The notes beneath the pieces were generated by a model. The model was not told the origin of the DNA, did not search any database, and worked only from the letters and a program-made list of their open reading frames with translations. 64,000 nt of DNA, from NCBI RefSeq assembly GCF_005144865.1, contig NZ_SWFM01000001.1:1240001-1304000 (forward strand). The letters are read 5' to 3'. Position numbers and translations under genes: made by a program. Numbering within the stretch: the first letter of the stretch is position 1; every line of letters starts with the position of its first letter. This document shows positions 33,601 through 45,791 of the stretch, one piece after another. This DNA comes from Guptibacillus hwajinpoensis (GTDB taxonomy: Bacteria; Bacillota; Bacilli; Bacillales; Guptibacillaceae).

Positions 33601-34584
33601 ATGGAAAACGTATTTGATTATGAAGATATTCAATTAATTCCCGCGAAATGCGTCGTAAACAGTCGATCAGAATGTGATACTTCTGTTACGCTTGGCAAAC
33701 ATACATTTAATCTACCAGTTGTTCCTGCTAATATGCAGACCATCATTGATGAAACAGTCGCTGTTTCTTTAGCCCAAAACGGATATTTCTATGTAATGCA
33801 TCGTTTTGAACCAGAGAAACGAATTGATTTTATGAGAGATATGAACTCGCGTAACTTAATCACCTCGATTAGTGTTGGTGTGAAATCGGAAGAATACGCA
33901 TTTATCGAACAATTAGCTGAACAGAATCTCACACCCGACTACATTACAATTGACATCGCTCACGGGCACTCGAATGCGGTGATTGACATGATCGGACACA
34001 TTAAGGAGCACTTACCAGAGAGCTTTGTGATCGCAGGAAATGTTGGAACTCCTGAAGCAGTGAGAGAATTAGAACACGCTGGTGCCGATGCTACGAAAGT
34101 AGGGATTGGTCCAGGTAAAGTTTGTATTACGAAGATTAAAACCGGCTTTGGAACTGGTGGATGGCAGCTTGCTGCACTTCGCTGGTGTGCGAAGGCTGCA
34201 ACGAAGCCTATTATTGCGGATGGCGGCATTCGTACGCATGGTGATATTGCTAAATCCGTACGATTTGGTGCATCAATGGTTATGATTGGTTCCCTGTTCG
34301 CAGGACATGAAGAATCTCCAGGTGAAACGTTTGAAAAGGACGGCAAGCTTTTCAAAGAGTACTTCGGATCCGCTTCTGAATTCCAAAAAGGGGAAAAGAA
34401 GAACGTGGAAGGCAAGAAAATGTTTGTTGAGCACAAAGGCTCCCTTAAAGACACATTGATTGAAATGGAACAAGATCTTCAATCTGCAATCTCTTACTCA
34501 GGTGGAGACAAATTAGAATCCATTCGAACGGTAGATTATGTCGTTGTGAAGAATTCCATATTTAATGGCGATAAAGTTTACTAG
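33601..34584 (+). CDS. guaC: GMP reductase
   Basis: A 327-residue IMPDH/GMPR-family barrel that converts GMP to IMP and ammonia with [24 protein letters not shown] is the Firmicutes GuaC N-terminus. [20 protein letters not shown] contains the catalytic Cys loop, with KTGFGTGG in place of the IMPDH form. [20 protein letters not shown] and [13 protein letters not shown] form the phosphate site and flap. No CBS domains, as expected. The ATG at 33601 follows TAGGAGTG. A PurR operator overlaps the promoter, which puts guanine-to-adenine interconversion under purine control. Confidence 0.94.
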   Translation: MENVFDYEDIQLIPAKCVVNSRSECDTSVTLGKHTFNLPVVPANMQTIIDETVAVSLAQNGYFYVMHRFEPEKRIDFMRDMNSRNLITSISVGVKSEEYAFIEQLAEQNLTPDYITIDIAHGHSNAVIDMIGHIKEHLPESFVIAGNVGTPEAVRELEHAGADATKVGIGPGKVCITKIKTGFGTGGWQLAALRWCAKAATKPIIADGGIRTHGDIAKSVRFGASMVMIGSLFAGHEESPGETFEKDGKLFKEYFGSASEFQKGEKKNVEGKKMFVEHKGSLKDTLIEMEQDLQSAISYSGGDKLESIRTVDYVVVKNSIFNGDKVY

Positions 34585-34599
34585 AATTTTATAACGAGA

Positions 34600-34631
34600 A
34601 AAGCAGTTGCTATAGTAGCACTGCTTTTTTT
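34600..34631 (+). terminator. intrinsic terminator
   Basis: AAGCAGTTGCTA and TAGTAGCACTGCTTTTTT form an imperfect stem with a T7 run directly after guaC. The T-run is part of the target duplication of the tandem repeat array. Confidence 0.85.
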
Positions 34632-34634
34632 ATA

Positions 34635-35320
34635 GATTCTCTTCTAAAAGATTGTTGTTTTGAAAAAAATGTGTAATAAAAAAACACACTTAGCTAATTG
34701 GAGCGGAAGGATGCTCGACTCCTGCGGGACTAGCGGGACAGGTGAGACCCCACAGGCGCAACGTTTTTGTGCGCCGAGGAGGCTCAAACGTCCCGCCCCG
34801 CGGTAAGCGAGCATCCTGGAGCGGAAATTAATTCACTAATCTTATAGCAACAATGTCGACGAGAAGAGTCTTTTTAGAAGAGGTTTTTTGAAAGGATTTT
34901 AGTAAAAACTCGCCACACTTAGCTAATTGGAGCGGAAGGATGCTCGACTCCTGCGGGACTAGCGGGACAGGTGAGACCCCACAGGCGCAACGTTTTTGTG
35001 CGCCGAGGAGGCTCACCGCCCGCCCCGCGGAAAGCGAGCATCCTGGAGCGGAAATTAATTCACTAATCTTATAGCAACAATGTCGACGAGAAGAGTCTTT
35101 TTAGAAGAGGTTTTTTGAAAGGATTTTAGTAAAAACTCGCCACACTTAGCTAATTGGAGCGGAAGGATGCTCGACTCCTGCGGGACTAGCGGGACAGGTG
35201 AGACCCCACAGGCGCAACGTTTTTGTGCGCCGAGGAGGCTCACCGCCCGCCCCGCGGAAAGCGAGCATCCTGGAGCGGAAATTATCCCACACTTATAGCA
35301 ACAGGGTATAAGAAAAGAGC
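34635..35320. mobile_element. MITE-like element G, triple tandem copy
   Basis: Three copies of the 226-bp family lie head to tail. The conserved word CACACTTAGCTAATTGGAGC starts in copies 1-3 at 34685, 34914 and 35141 (periods 229 and 227). Copies 2 and 3 look identical over nearly their whole length; copy 1 differs at AAACGTCCCGC. The array as a whole is flanked by TTTTTATA (34627-34634 and 35321-35328) and has terminal GATTCTCTTC and GAAAAGAGC. Open frames of 62 and 97 codons in it are artefacts. Nothing else is seen between guaC and the metal ATPase operon. Confidence 0.88.
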
Positions 35321-35431
35321 TTTTTATAAAAACGACGTTCCTTAACAAAAACAGGAAAATATGTACTTGTTATTTCATTCTGAATTGTTTTACTATTAAG
35401 TTATTATACTTTTTCTGTAAAGGAGCCTCCT

Positions 35432-35761
35432 ATGCTGTCAAAAGTGAAACAGGCCATATTTATGAGACGGTTAGAGAAAATGCTTTCCAACTATCAAATT
35501 AATGTGATGCATTATATTCCAGGTCGAATTAGAATTTCCTCACCTTACTGGACAGGAAGCTCAAAGATCATCGAAACATTAATGCCTATTCTCAAAATGG
35601 AAGATAAAATTCTTTCTGTTCGACATACTCCAGAAACGGGAACGCTCTTAGTGGAATATGACGCCACTCCCGACGTTCAATCAGCTCAAATAGAGGCATG
35701 GTTCGAACTCGTTCAGAAAGTCCATAACAACGTAATCACTAAAAAAGTGACTCATTTATGA
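35432..35761 (+). CDS. HMA2-like small protein (ATPase operon gene 1)
   Basis: A 109-residue soluble protein with a ferredoxin-like HMA fold: VMHYIPGRIRISSPYWTG is strand 1 and the loop where a metal chaperone would have CxxC, but here it is PGRIR. ILSVRHTPETGTLLVEYD gives the later strands. A basic N-terminal helix (VKQAIFMRRLEKML) may contact the membrane. The ATG follows AAAGGAGCC. Its stop overlaps the next start (ATGATG), so the operon is tightly coupled. The role is unknown; without cysteines it is not a classical Cu chaperone. Confidence 0.8.
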   Translation: MLSKVKQAIFMRRLEKMLSNYQINVMHYIPGRIRISSPYWTGSSKIIETLMPILKMEDKILSVRHTPETGTLLVEYDATPDVQSAQIEAWFELVQKVHNNVITKKVTHL

Positions 35762-36288
35762 TGCAAACACTAATCGGTTTAGGTGCGTCACTAATCGCTC
35801 CGAGCCTAATGAAGAAGTTAAAAGATCAGAAAGTTCAAGTTGTTCATGCTATGCCAGGACGCGTTCGATTGCAAAGTCATCATTGGAAAAACGAACAAAT
35901 TGCAAGTGCACTCGAAAGCAAATTTTCAACGATTCCACTCGTGAAAAATGTAAGCGCCTCCGGAATTACAGGCAGCCTACTATTAGAGTTCACTAGCGAC
36001 CACCTGACTCCTGAACAATTCGATGAAATTGTTCAGTTAGCTGTTACCACTTCTACTGAATGCTATCACTACATAGATTCTAAGATGAAGGATTCGATGA
36101 AAAAAGGCGTCCATTCTGTTGATACGATGATAAAGAAACAAACAGGCGGAAATGCAGATATTGAATCCTTATTAGTACTTGGATTGCTTTATAAGGGGGC
36201 GACTGGATTCGCTACTAATCCTGCATTTGCAAGTAGTTTATTGTATTGGGCATATACGCTACTGACAAAGGAGGATGGCAGATCGTGA
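35758..36288 (+). CDS. HMA2-domain membrane protein (ATPase operon gene 2)
   Basis: A 176-residue protein. Residues 28-95 form an HMA2-like domain (VVHAMPGRVRLQSHHW, again PGRVR in place of CxxC). A helical linker (YHYIDSKMKDSMKKGVHSVD) and a C-terminal hydrophobic hairpin (ESLLVLGLLYKGATGF, FASSLLYWAYTLL) follow. It overlaps the first gene by four bases and the ATPase gene by four (GTGA). It probably works with the ATPase at the membrane as a cargo or regulatory subunit. Confidence 0.78.
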   Translation: MMQTLIGLGASLIAPSLMKKLKDQKVQVVHAMPGRVRLQSHHWKNEQIASALESKFSTIPLVKNVSASGITGSLLLEFTSDHLTPEQFDEIVQLAVTTSTECYHYIDSKMKDSMKKGVHSVDTMIKKQTGGNADIESLLVLGLLYKGATGFATNPAFASSLLYWAYTLLTKEDGRS

Positions 36289-38414
36289 GCACCTTAATTA
36301 GGATAAGGCACCAATTGCCAGGTCGAACCCGGCTTTATCTTAAGAACGAATGGAAGCCAGGTACAATCGAATCTATCGTTCGGTCCTATCCAGGGGTATT
36401 CTCTGCCACCTTTAGCACAGAAACAAATTCATTACTCATTCATCATGAACCTTCAATTCATGCTAGACAACTCGTACGTTATGTTCAACAATTTCGTCCC
36501 CCAGTAACGAATGATTTCAGCTACAACCGTGAATTACTTTTTGGTGTGACAGCTTTAGTCGTAGACCTTCTCTTGCCTGCGCGAAACTTACTTGGTTTTA
36601 AACAGCTACTACGCCCCGGTGCCATCCTAAGTCTCTATGCATCTAGAAACATTCTTCGTAATGGAACCGAAACTCTTCTCCATGCTAAAAAACCGAATGC
36701 TGATACATTAAGCTCAGCAGCTATTCTCGCTTCTCTCCTGAAAGGTAATCCACGATCGGCGCTTGTTATTCTTTTTATGTCCACACTAAGTGAAATGATT
36801 ACAGAGCTAACCGCGAACAAAACGAAAAATTATGTAAGAGATATAATGAATCTTGATATATCAACTGTTTGGAAAGTCGATCGAAATGGGGTTGAAAAGA
36901 AAGTTTCCATACAAGAAATTAAGCCTGGTGATGAAATTGTCGTATTTGAAGGCGAGAAAATTTGTGCGGACGGTACGATTACAAAGGGATCAGCAAGCGT
37001 TGACGAATCGTCTATAACTGGGGAATACATTCCAAAAGATGTCCACCAGCAACATGAGGTATACGCTGGAACGATCGTCACATCAGGTAATCTTCATATT
37101 CTTGTTGAGCACGTTGGAAATCAAACGGCCGTATCTCGCATCGTGAAATTGATTGAAGACGCCCAGCAGAAAAAAGCCCCTATTCAATCTTATGCAGATC
37201 AGCTATCTGAACGATTGGTCCCCTTATCCTTTTTGCTTGCTAGCGCGATCTTTCTAACCACAAGAAGCTGGGATCGAGTCTTAAACATGTTAGTGATTGA
37301 CTTTGTATGTGGAATTAAATTATCTACAGCAACTGCAATTTCTGCTTCCATTGGGAAAGCAGCAAGAACCGGCGCCTTAATTAAAGGTGGCGAATTCGTC
37401 GAGAAGTTAGCTCAGTTGGATACCGTTATTCTAGATAAAACGGGTACGATTACAAAAGGGAAGCCAGTAGTGAAACAAATCATTCCATACACAGGTTTCT
37501 CAGAACGTGAAATCCTTCGATATGTAGCATCTGCAGAAGAACATTCCTCTCATCCTATTGCAGAGGCTATGGTTAACTTAGCAAAAGAATGGAATCTCGA
37601 TTTACCTGAACATAATCACGAACAAATTGAACAAATTGTTGGCCACGGGGTCAAAGCAGTAATTGCTGAGAAAGAAATTCTAGTTGGAAACAGGCGACTT
37701 CTATTAAAAGAAAAGGTTGAGCCCGCTGGTTTGAAGTTCATTAGTAAATTAGAAAATAGAAACAATGCGGTCTATGTGGCCATTGATGGCCATGTTGCTG
37801 GGATTATCGTGATTGAAGATGCAATACGTGATGGAATGAAAAGAACCATTAATCAACTTCGACGTGAAGGCATAGATGAAGTGGTCATGATAACTGGCGA
37901 TAAACATCAAGTTGCACAAGAAGTTCATCAAGAACTTCAACTTGATCAATTCTATGCAGAAGTTATGCCTCATGAAAAAGCAAGATATGTAAGAGATTAC
38001 AAGAATGCTGGTAATACCGTCATGATGGTAGGAGACGGCATTAACGATGCTCCTGCACTTGCTTATGCTGACGTTGGTGTCACGATGGGCGGTAAACGAA
38101 CAGACATTGCAGTCGAAGCAAGTGACGTGGTTATCACGTCTGACAATCCATTGTTGTTAGGAGAAATGGTACAGCTTTCTAAAAAGACGATGAGTACGAT
38201 TCAACAGAATTTCACGATTACGATTGCCATTAATAGTATCGCCATCATGCTAGGCGCATTTGGAGCGATTGCTCCTATTGTTGGAGCTGCTATTCATAAT
38301 GCAGCAACCATAGGCGTTCTACTGAATAGCACGAAATTATTGTTGAAGGAGGAGCGAGTGCAATGGAAGCAACCTTCGCTATTGCCCACGACATCCCTGG
38401 TCGAATCCGCCTAA
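36285..38414 (+). CDS. atypical P1B-type metal-translocating ATPase
   Basis: A 709-residue heavy-metal P-type ATPase. An N-terminal HMA2-like domain (IRHQLPGRTRLYL, no CxxC) precedes the membrane part. The TGE loop (SSITGE), phosphorylation site DKTGTITKGK (Asp384), P1B signature SSHPIAEAM and GDGINDAPALAYADVGVTMG are all intact, so it should be an active pump. The transmembrane metal motif, normally CPC or similar, reads IDFVCGIKLSTATAIS: one Cys (Cys342), no adjacent proline. This differs from Cu, Zn and Co pumps and recalls the CtpC-like group; the metal is unknown. The start is GTG after AAAGGAGG. It overlaps the next gene by 52 bases. Confidence 0.87.
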   Translation: MSTLIRIRHQLPGRTRLYLKNEWKPGTIESIVRSYPGVFSATFSTETNSLLIHHEPSIHARQLVRYVQQFRPPVTNDFSYNRELLFGVTALVVDLLLPARNLLGFKQLLRPGAILSLYASRNILRNGTETLLHAKKPNADTLSSAAILASLLKGNPRSALVILFMSTLSEMITELTANKTKNYVRDIMNLDISTVWKVDRNGVEKKVSIQEIKPGDEIVVFEGEKICADGTITKGSASVDESSITGEYIPKDVHQQHEVYAGTIVTSGNLHILVEHVGNQTAVSRIVKLIEDAQQKKAPIQSYADQLSERLVPLSFLLASAIFLTTRSWDRVLNMLVIDFVCGIKLSTATAISASIGKAARTGALIKGGEFVEKLAQLDTVILDKTGTITKGKPVVKQIIPYTGFSEREILRYVASAEEHSSHPIAEAMVNLAKEWNLDLPEHNHEQIEQIVGHGVKAVIAEKEILVGNRRLLLKEKVEPAGLKFISKLENRNNAVYVAIDGHVAGIIVIEDAIRDGMKRTINQLRREGIDEVVMITGDKHQVAQEVHQELQLDQFYAEVMPHEKARYVRDYKNAGNTVMMVGDGINDAPALAYADVGVTMGGKRTDIAVEASDVVITSDNPLLLGEMVQLSKKTMSTIQQNFTITIAINSIAIMLGAFGAIAPIVGAAIHNAATIGVLLNSTKLLLKEERVQWKQPSLLPTTSLVESA

Positions 38415-38935
38415 TTGTCCCAGCATTAATTGATAAACAAGAGCATGAGCAAATTAGTCAATTGTTTTCTTCGATCAAAGGAATTGAGGAGGTACGAATC
38501 GAACCTCTAATACAATCAATGGTTATTTCATACAACACGAGTATCATGAACAAGAAAATCATCCTGCGCTTTATTAGCCTGTTCTTCAAACAAACGATGT
38601 TTGACCCCTTAGATGATTTCATGGTGACGATTACTCCAGCACTTAGAAAGAATTTTTTACGGTCTCTCGTAACAGGATTTCTATTGCTACTAGCTTATTT
38701 AAGGAAATCGTCCGTTGCGACACCTGGATTTCTCGATTATGCTGTCGTCATCTCTACCGCCTATACCGTACTTTCTCATGGACAGAATAAGCTACGACAC
38801 CCTGATGTAATTACTGGGATTGTCAGCATGCTATCCCTAGGAACAGGGAACATCTTGCACGTTGCCACATTAACGTGGGCAGTGAACATTATCGAATTAC
38901 TCAATGATATGAATAAAAGCAAAGCGCTTTTATAA
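38363..38935 (+). CDS. HMA2-domain membrane protein (ATPase operon gene 4)
   Basis: A 190-residue protein with an N-terminal HMA2-like domain (FAIAHDIPGRIRLIVPAL, PGRIR in place of CxxC) and a C-terminal membrane part (FLRSLVTGFLLLLAYLR, YAVVISTAYTVLSHG, DVITGIVSMLSLGTGN, HVATLTWAVNIIELL). The second half resembles the first membrane helices of the neighbouring ATPase (compare RPGAILSLYASRN and AAILASLLKGNPR), so it may be a half-ATPase paralogue kept as a partner. Its start lies within the ATPase 3' end, after GGAGGAGCG. Confidence 0.78.
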   Translation: MEATFAIAHDIPGRIRLIVPALIDKQEHEQISQLFSSIKGIEEVRIEPLIQSMVISYNTSIMNKKIILRFISLFFKQTMFDPLDDFMVTITPALRKNFLRSLVTGFLLLLAYLRKSSVATPGFLDYAVVISTAYTVLSHGQNKLRHPDVITGIVSMLSLGTGNILHVATLTWAVNIIELLNDMNKSKALL

Positions 38936-38963
38936 TAAATAATAACTTCTAGGAGGAATTTAA

Positions 38964-39209
38964 ATGGTTATGAATAAAGATTTTCTTATGGGCTTTGTAT
39001 CAGGTACTGTTGTAGGTGCTGTGGGTTACCGTATTTATGAACAAAATCAGGGGCAACTGTCTCAATTAATTCAAAACCCTGTTTCGAACGGAATGCAATC
39101 TCTACAGCAGGCTTTTCCACAAAAACAAGAACTTACAGTAGAGGATTTAATTCTACAAAAAGAACGTCTTGAAGATATGATCGCTGAGAAGAAAGTAAAC
39201 AATAATTAA
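38964..39209 (+). CDS. PacL-like/YtxH-like small membrane protein (ATPase operon gene 5)
   Basis: An 81-residue protein with one N-terminal helix rich in small residues (LMGFVSGTVVGAVGYRIYEQ) and a C-terminal charged coil (LTVEDLILQKERLEDMIAEK). The GxxxGxxxGAxxYxxxE pattern resembles the membrane helix of mycobacterial PacL (DUF1490) proteins, which accompany P1B ATPases such as CtpC. The metal-binding histidine tail of PacL is absent. YtxH-like proteins are an alternative. AGGAGGAATTTAA-ATG is a strong ribosome site, 28 bases after the previous stop. Confidence 0.7.
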   Translation: MVMNKDFLMGFVSGTVVGAVGYRIYEQNQGQLSQLIQNPVSNGMQSLQQAFPQKQELTVEDLILQKERLEDMIAEKKVNNN

Positions 39210-39247
39210 TCTCCTATGGCTTTGTACTAATTTCTATCTTTCTATCA

Positions 39248-39287
39248 AAAAAGGGTGCACTGCTTACAAAGCAGTGCACCCTTTTTT
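39248..39287. terminator. bidirectional terminator
   Basis: AAAAAAGGGTGCACTGCTT and AAGCAGTGCACCCTTTTTT, a near-perfect stem that ends the ATPase operon and the leftward glycosyltransferase operon. Confidence 0.95.
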
Positions 39288-39307
39288 GATTCCTTAACCA
39301 TCATCAT

Positions 39308-40855
39308 CTATTCTTTCCACTCCACCAGATTAGGGTGTTCATCCAAAATAGATAAATAATGGTCAAAAGATCCATACTTTCCTTCCGGATCATGCTCCAT
39401 GTATCGATTGAATTTCTCGATTCGATCTTTGACTTTCATCCATCCAAGATGCTTCAACCTAAGGTCTGAAATACTATTAGGAAATGAGAAAATATTATCA
39501 GGGAAACGGCCGCAGTGTACCGCAGTTTCTTTCCAGGTTACATTCATATCTTTACGGTATTTCATTAAGAAAGGTCTGTATGTGAAGTGGGCGTTCCAAT
39601 AGGAATCTTCACGATAATGGGTTTCATTCCAGAAATCAAATAGCCTAAAACTGATGACATCGCTAGTATTTTTTTCTAAAAGACTATGAATTTCATTCTT
39701 AAATCGTGATTCGAAGATTTCATCCGCATCTAAGTTTAAAATCCAATCAGGTTCTACTTTTATTGTTTCTTTCCATTGTTGTTTACGAAGCTCAATTTCA
39801 TTAAGAAACTTAGATGTTTTGTTCTCAATCATGTGGACCTTCACATCTTTTAACGTATCAAGACATACCTGTACAGTATCATCTGTACTTCCGTCATCAA
39901 TAATGACTGCTTGATCGATATAATGGGAATGCTCCTTTAATACTTTTCTAAGGTATTTGTCACTTTCATTTCTAACGATCATTGATAACGTAATCGAAGG
40001 TAGATTCCTTTTTGCAATTTGAACTTGTTTCTCTACTGTTGGAGAACGTTTGGTTTCTTGAAGAAAGTTCATCCCTTCTTCTATGTCCGATTCTCGATAG
40101 ATATGAAACGCTGGGGTATGCGTATCAACATAAAGCGAGAATCCTAAAGTAGCTGCCCGAATACAGAAATGACGATCTTCCCCCCAAAAGGTAAGATTGT
40201 AGATTGGATTGAAATTCACTCCTGATTCAAGGGCGGCTGCGCTAATAAGCGTACAAGCACCCAATCCACCTACTTGATAGATTCCAGGTTCTTTCATCAT
40301 CTTAATAAACTCTGAATAGCGCTCCTGCACTTCTTCATCAGAAAGGTTTTCTCCACGTTCTTGATGCCACTGGTTGTATTCATCTGTCATCCAAACTTGC
40401 GGTTGTGGAGACGATTCAGGTTGCCATTTTGTCCAGAAAACTTCAGAAATAATATTTTTATTTGCTTTAACGAGATTTTGGATCGTTTCAGGATGTATTA
40501 AAAGATCTGAATCGATTAGAAATAAGTAGTCATATTTATCTTTCCTAGCAGTTTCTATAATTTGATTCTTGAAATCTGCCACTTTCCAAACTAGCTGTTC
40601 ACTCCATTGATGCGTAATATCATTACGATGGTAGTTATCCTTTGAATGAGATGAAATGATGCTAACGTCACCAGTTTGATGGTTAAATTCGGATAACTGG
40701 TTAATTGATTCTACCTCCACATTATCATCTATGAAGAGAAAAGATAATTCTATGTTTTCTGTGGATAGTCTTCTTAAAGAATCAAGAAATAATTTAAGAA
40801 TCTGTGGTTTTTGATGGACTGGACAACCAATTAACACTCTTTTCTTCTGCATCAT
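39308..40855 (-). CDS. two-domain glycosyltransferase (GT2)
   Basis: A 515-residue protein with two GT-A modules. Residues 1-280 (VLIGCPVHQKPQILKLFLDS, LFLIDSDLLIHPE, FWGEDRHFCIRA) form one, and residues 290-515 form a GT2 domain with SMIVRNESDKYLRKVL, IIDDGSTDDT and LNLDADEIFE (the DxD metal site). It overlaps the upstream gene by four bases (ATGA), so the two are one unit. Position just after the collagen-like gene suggests that the pair glycosylates its threonines. Confidence 0.85.
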   Translation of the reverse strand: MMQKKRVLIGCPVHQKPQILKLFLDSLRRLSTENIELSFLFIDDNVEVESINQLSEFNHQTGDVSIISSHSKDNYHRNDITHQWSEQLVWKVADFKNQIIETARKDKYDYLFLIDSDLLIHPETIQNLVKANKNIISEVFWTKWQPESSPQPQVWMTDEYNQWHQERGENLSDEEVQERYSEFIKMMKEPGIYQVGGLGACTLISAAALESGVNFNPIYNLTFWGEDRHFCIRAATLGFSLYVDTHTPAFHIYRESDIEEGMNFLQETKRSPTVEKQVQIAKRNLPSITLSMIVRNESDKYLRKVLKEHSHYIDQAVIIDDGSTDDTVQVCLDTLKDVKVHMIENKTSKFLNEIELRKQQWKETIKVEPDWILNLDADEIFESRFKNEIHSLLEKNTSDVISFRLFDFWNETHYREDSYWNAHFTYRPFLMKYRKDMNVTWKETAVHCGRFPDNIFSFPNSISDLRLKHLGWMKVKDRIEKFNRYMEHDPEGKYGSFDHYLSILDEHPNLVEWKE

Positions 40856-41952
40856 TCCTTTTTACCCTCTGCATGATTCATTGATAGTAATTTTTCTTCT
40901 AGATACTTCTTATTGTGAAGAACAGCTGAATCTTTAGGTCGATATTGGTACGCGATCTCGTTATGATGATAGGCCAACCCATCATTTCCTTTACGATCAT
41001 AACAAACGCACAGCTGAAGATGCGGTAACCAAGTAGTAAAAGCATGATCTTGAAATCCCCAATTAGGTCCATCCTGTTTATATTCAAGTGCCTGTTTATA
41101 CCAGTAAATAGACGAATTGATTTGTTCTCTGGATAGAAAATAGAATCCAAGACGACAGCAGAACTCTGGTCTCGGTTGATCATACCTGAATGAACGAAGT
41201 ACAGATTCAAGTTCTTTATCTGATTCTCCCACGTGGTGATAACAATCTGCCAATCTGCCGCATGAGGCAATATTGTCCTCAATCCATCCTTCACCTGTTA
41301 AGAGAAATTCTTCATAATAGCTTATTGCTCGCTCATACATGTAATGGTCCTTCAATTCATTTGCGAAGTAGAATAAATCTCTGGGAATAAATGAATGATT
41401 TTGGCTCAATTGATTTTCATATATTAATAAATTGCGAGACGCATCGCGCTTTTCACTTTTATGCGTAACAGATAAATCGCTGTTGAGGATGACTCCTGAT
41501 ACTGCTAAATATTCATGCACAACACCATGCCACTTGAATTGTTTATCTCGTTTCACTAATCTGTTTCGACGTATACTTGACCTCACATTTCCATAGTCAT
41601 CGAATCCTAAAATATAATTCATTGATACAGAATCTACTTCTGAACTCAGTGTCTTCTTAAGTTCCATTAATTGTTTCTGGTCTTCTTCCATAATCACATC
41701 ATCTGCATCCAACCAAAGAATATAATCCTTCGTCGCTTTCTCAAACGAAAAATTACGAGCCTCCGCAAAATGATCAATCCATTTAAAATGAAAGATCCGA
41801 TCTGTGTACTGCCTAGCTACTTTTATCGTATCGTCTATTGAACCTGTGTCAATAATATTTATTTCATCAACTACGTTCGAAATAGAACTTAGACAGCGTC
41901 CTAATGTCGCTTCCGCATTCCTTACTATCATACATAAGCTAATCGATACCAA
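40852..41952 (-). CDS. GT2 glycosyltransferase with TPR-like C-terminus
   Basis: A 366-residue enzyme. Residues 1-200 are a GT2 domain (SISLCMIVRNAEATLGRCLS, NIIDTGSIDDT, YILWLDADDVI). The remainder is helical and TPR-like (YEEFLLTGEGWIED, LADCYHHVGESDKELESV, IYWYKQALEYK). This SunS-like architecture is common in protein glycosyltransferases. The frame is open to 42039, but GAGGTGAGTGAG precedes a TTG at 41952 right before the conserved domain, so I start there. It lies about 100 bases after the collagen-like gene. Confidence 0.85.
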   Translation of the reverse strand: MVSISLCMIVRNAEATLGRCLSSISNVVDEINIIDTGSIDDTIKVARQYTDRIFHFKWIDHFAEARNFSFEKATKDYILWLDADDVIMEEDQKQLMELKKTLSSEVDSVSMNYILGFDDYGNVRSSIRRNRLVKRDKQFKWHGVVHEYLAVSGVILNSDLSVTHKSEKRDASRNLLIYENQLSQNHSFIPRDLFYFANELKDHYMYERAISYYEEFLLTGEGWIEDNIASCGRLADCYHHVGESDKELESVLRSFRYDQPRPEFCCRLGFYFLSREQINSSIYWYKQALEYKQDGPNWGFQDHAFTTWLPHLQLCVCYDRKGNDGLAYHHNEIAYQYRPKDSAVLHNKKYLEEKLLSMNHAEGKKE

Positions 41953-42022
41953 CTCACTCACCTCATCACTGAAAATGAAGTTCACATAAAAGTATATGAG
42001 ACAGCTACATGTCTTACTAATA

Positions 42023-42055
42023 AAAAAGCCAATCGACAACAGTCAACCGGCTTAT

Positions 42056-42056
<1 letters not shown>
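42023..42056 (-). terminator. intrinsic terminator
   Basis: AAGCCGGTTGAC-TGTT-GTCGATTGGCTT then six T on the minus strand, at the end of the collagen-like gene. Read-through may feed the glycosyltransferases. Confidence 0.85.
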
Positions 42057-45589
<3,533 letters not shown>

Positions 45590-45735
45590 TTAAAATGTGA
45601 AATAATAGAATACTTATATAATAAAATATATTAATCATTGTGAACCTTAGAAATTGGCAGTTCTCCATCTGCTAATTCAGCTTAGCTGTTTAACATATTA
45701 AATTACGTACTAATTCGCGTATTAACTATAAAAAA

Positions 45736-45763
45736 AGCCTACATCATATATATGATGTAGGCT
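45736..45763. terminator. bidirectional terminator
   Basis: AGCCTACATCATATATATGATGTAGGCT, a perfect palindrome with a T-run on the minus strand, ends the pxp operon. Confidence 0.9.
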
Positions 45764-45791
45764 CCTCTTTGCATCCAGTACTTCTCTTATT

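Noticed and set aside
34635..35320. The triple repeat as a CRISPR array
   Set aside because: Units are about 227 bp and continuous, without unique spacers, and no cas gene is present.
34828..35348. Two leftward ORFs (62 and 97 codons) with shared sequence, and similar ORFs at 8639-8830 and 14345-14536
   Set aside because: They lie wholly within copies of the GC-rich repeat. Their similarity reflects the repeat DNA, and they have no conserved start or ribosome site.
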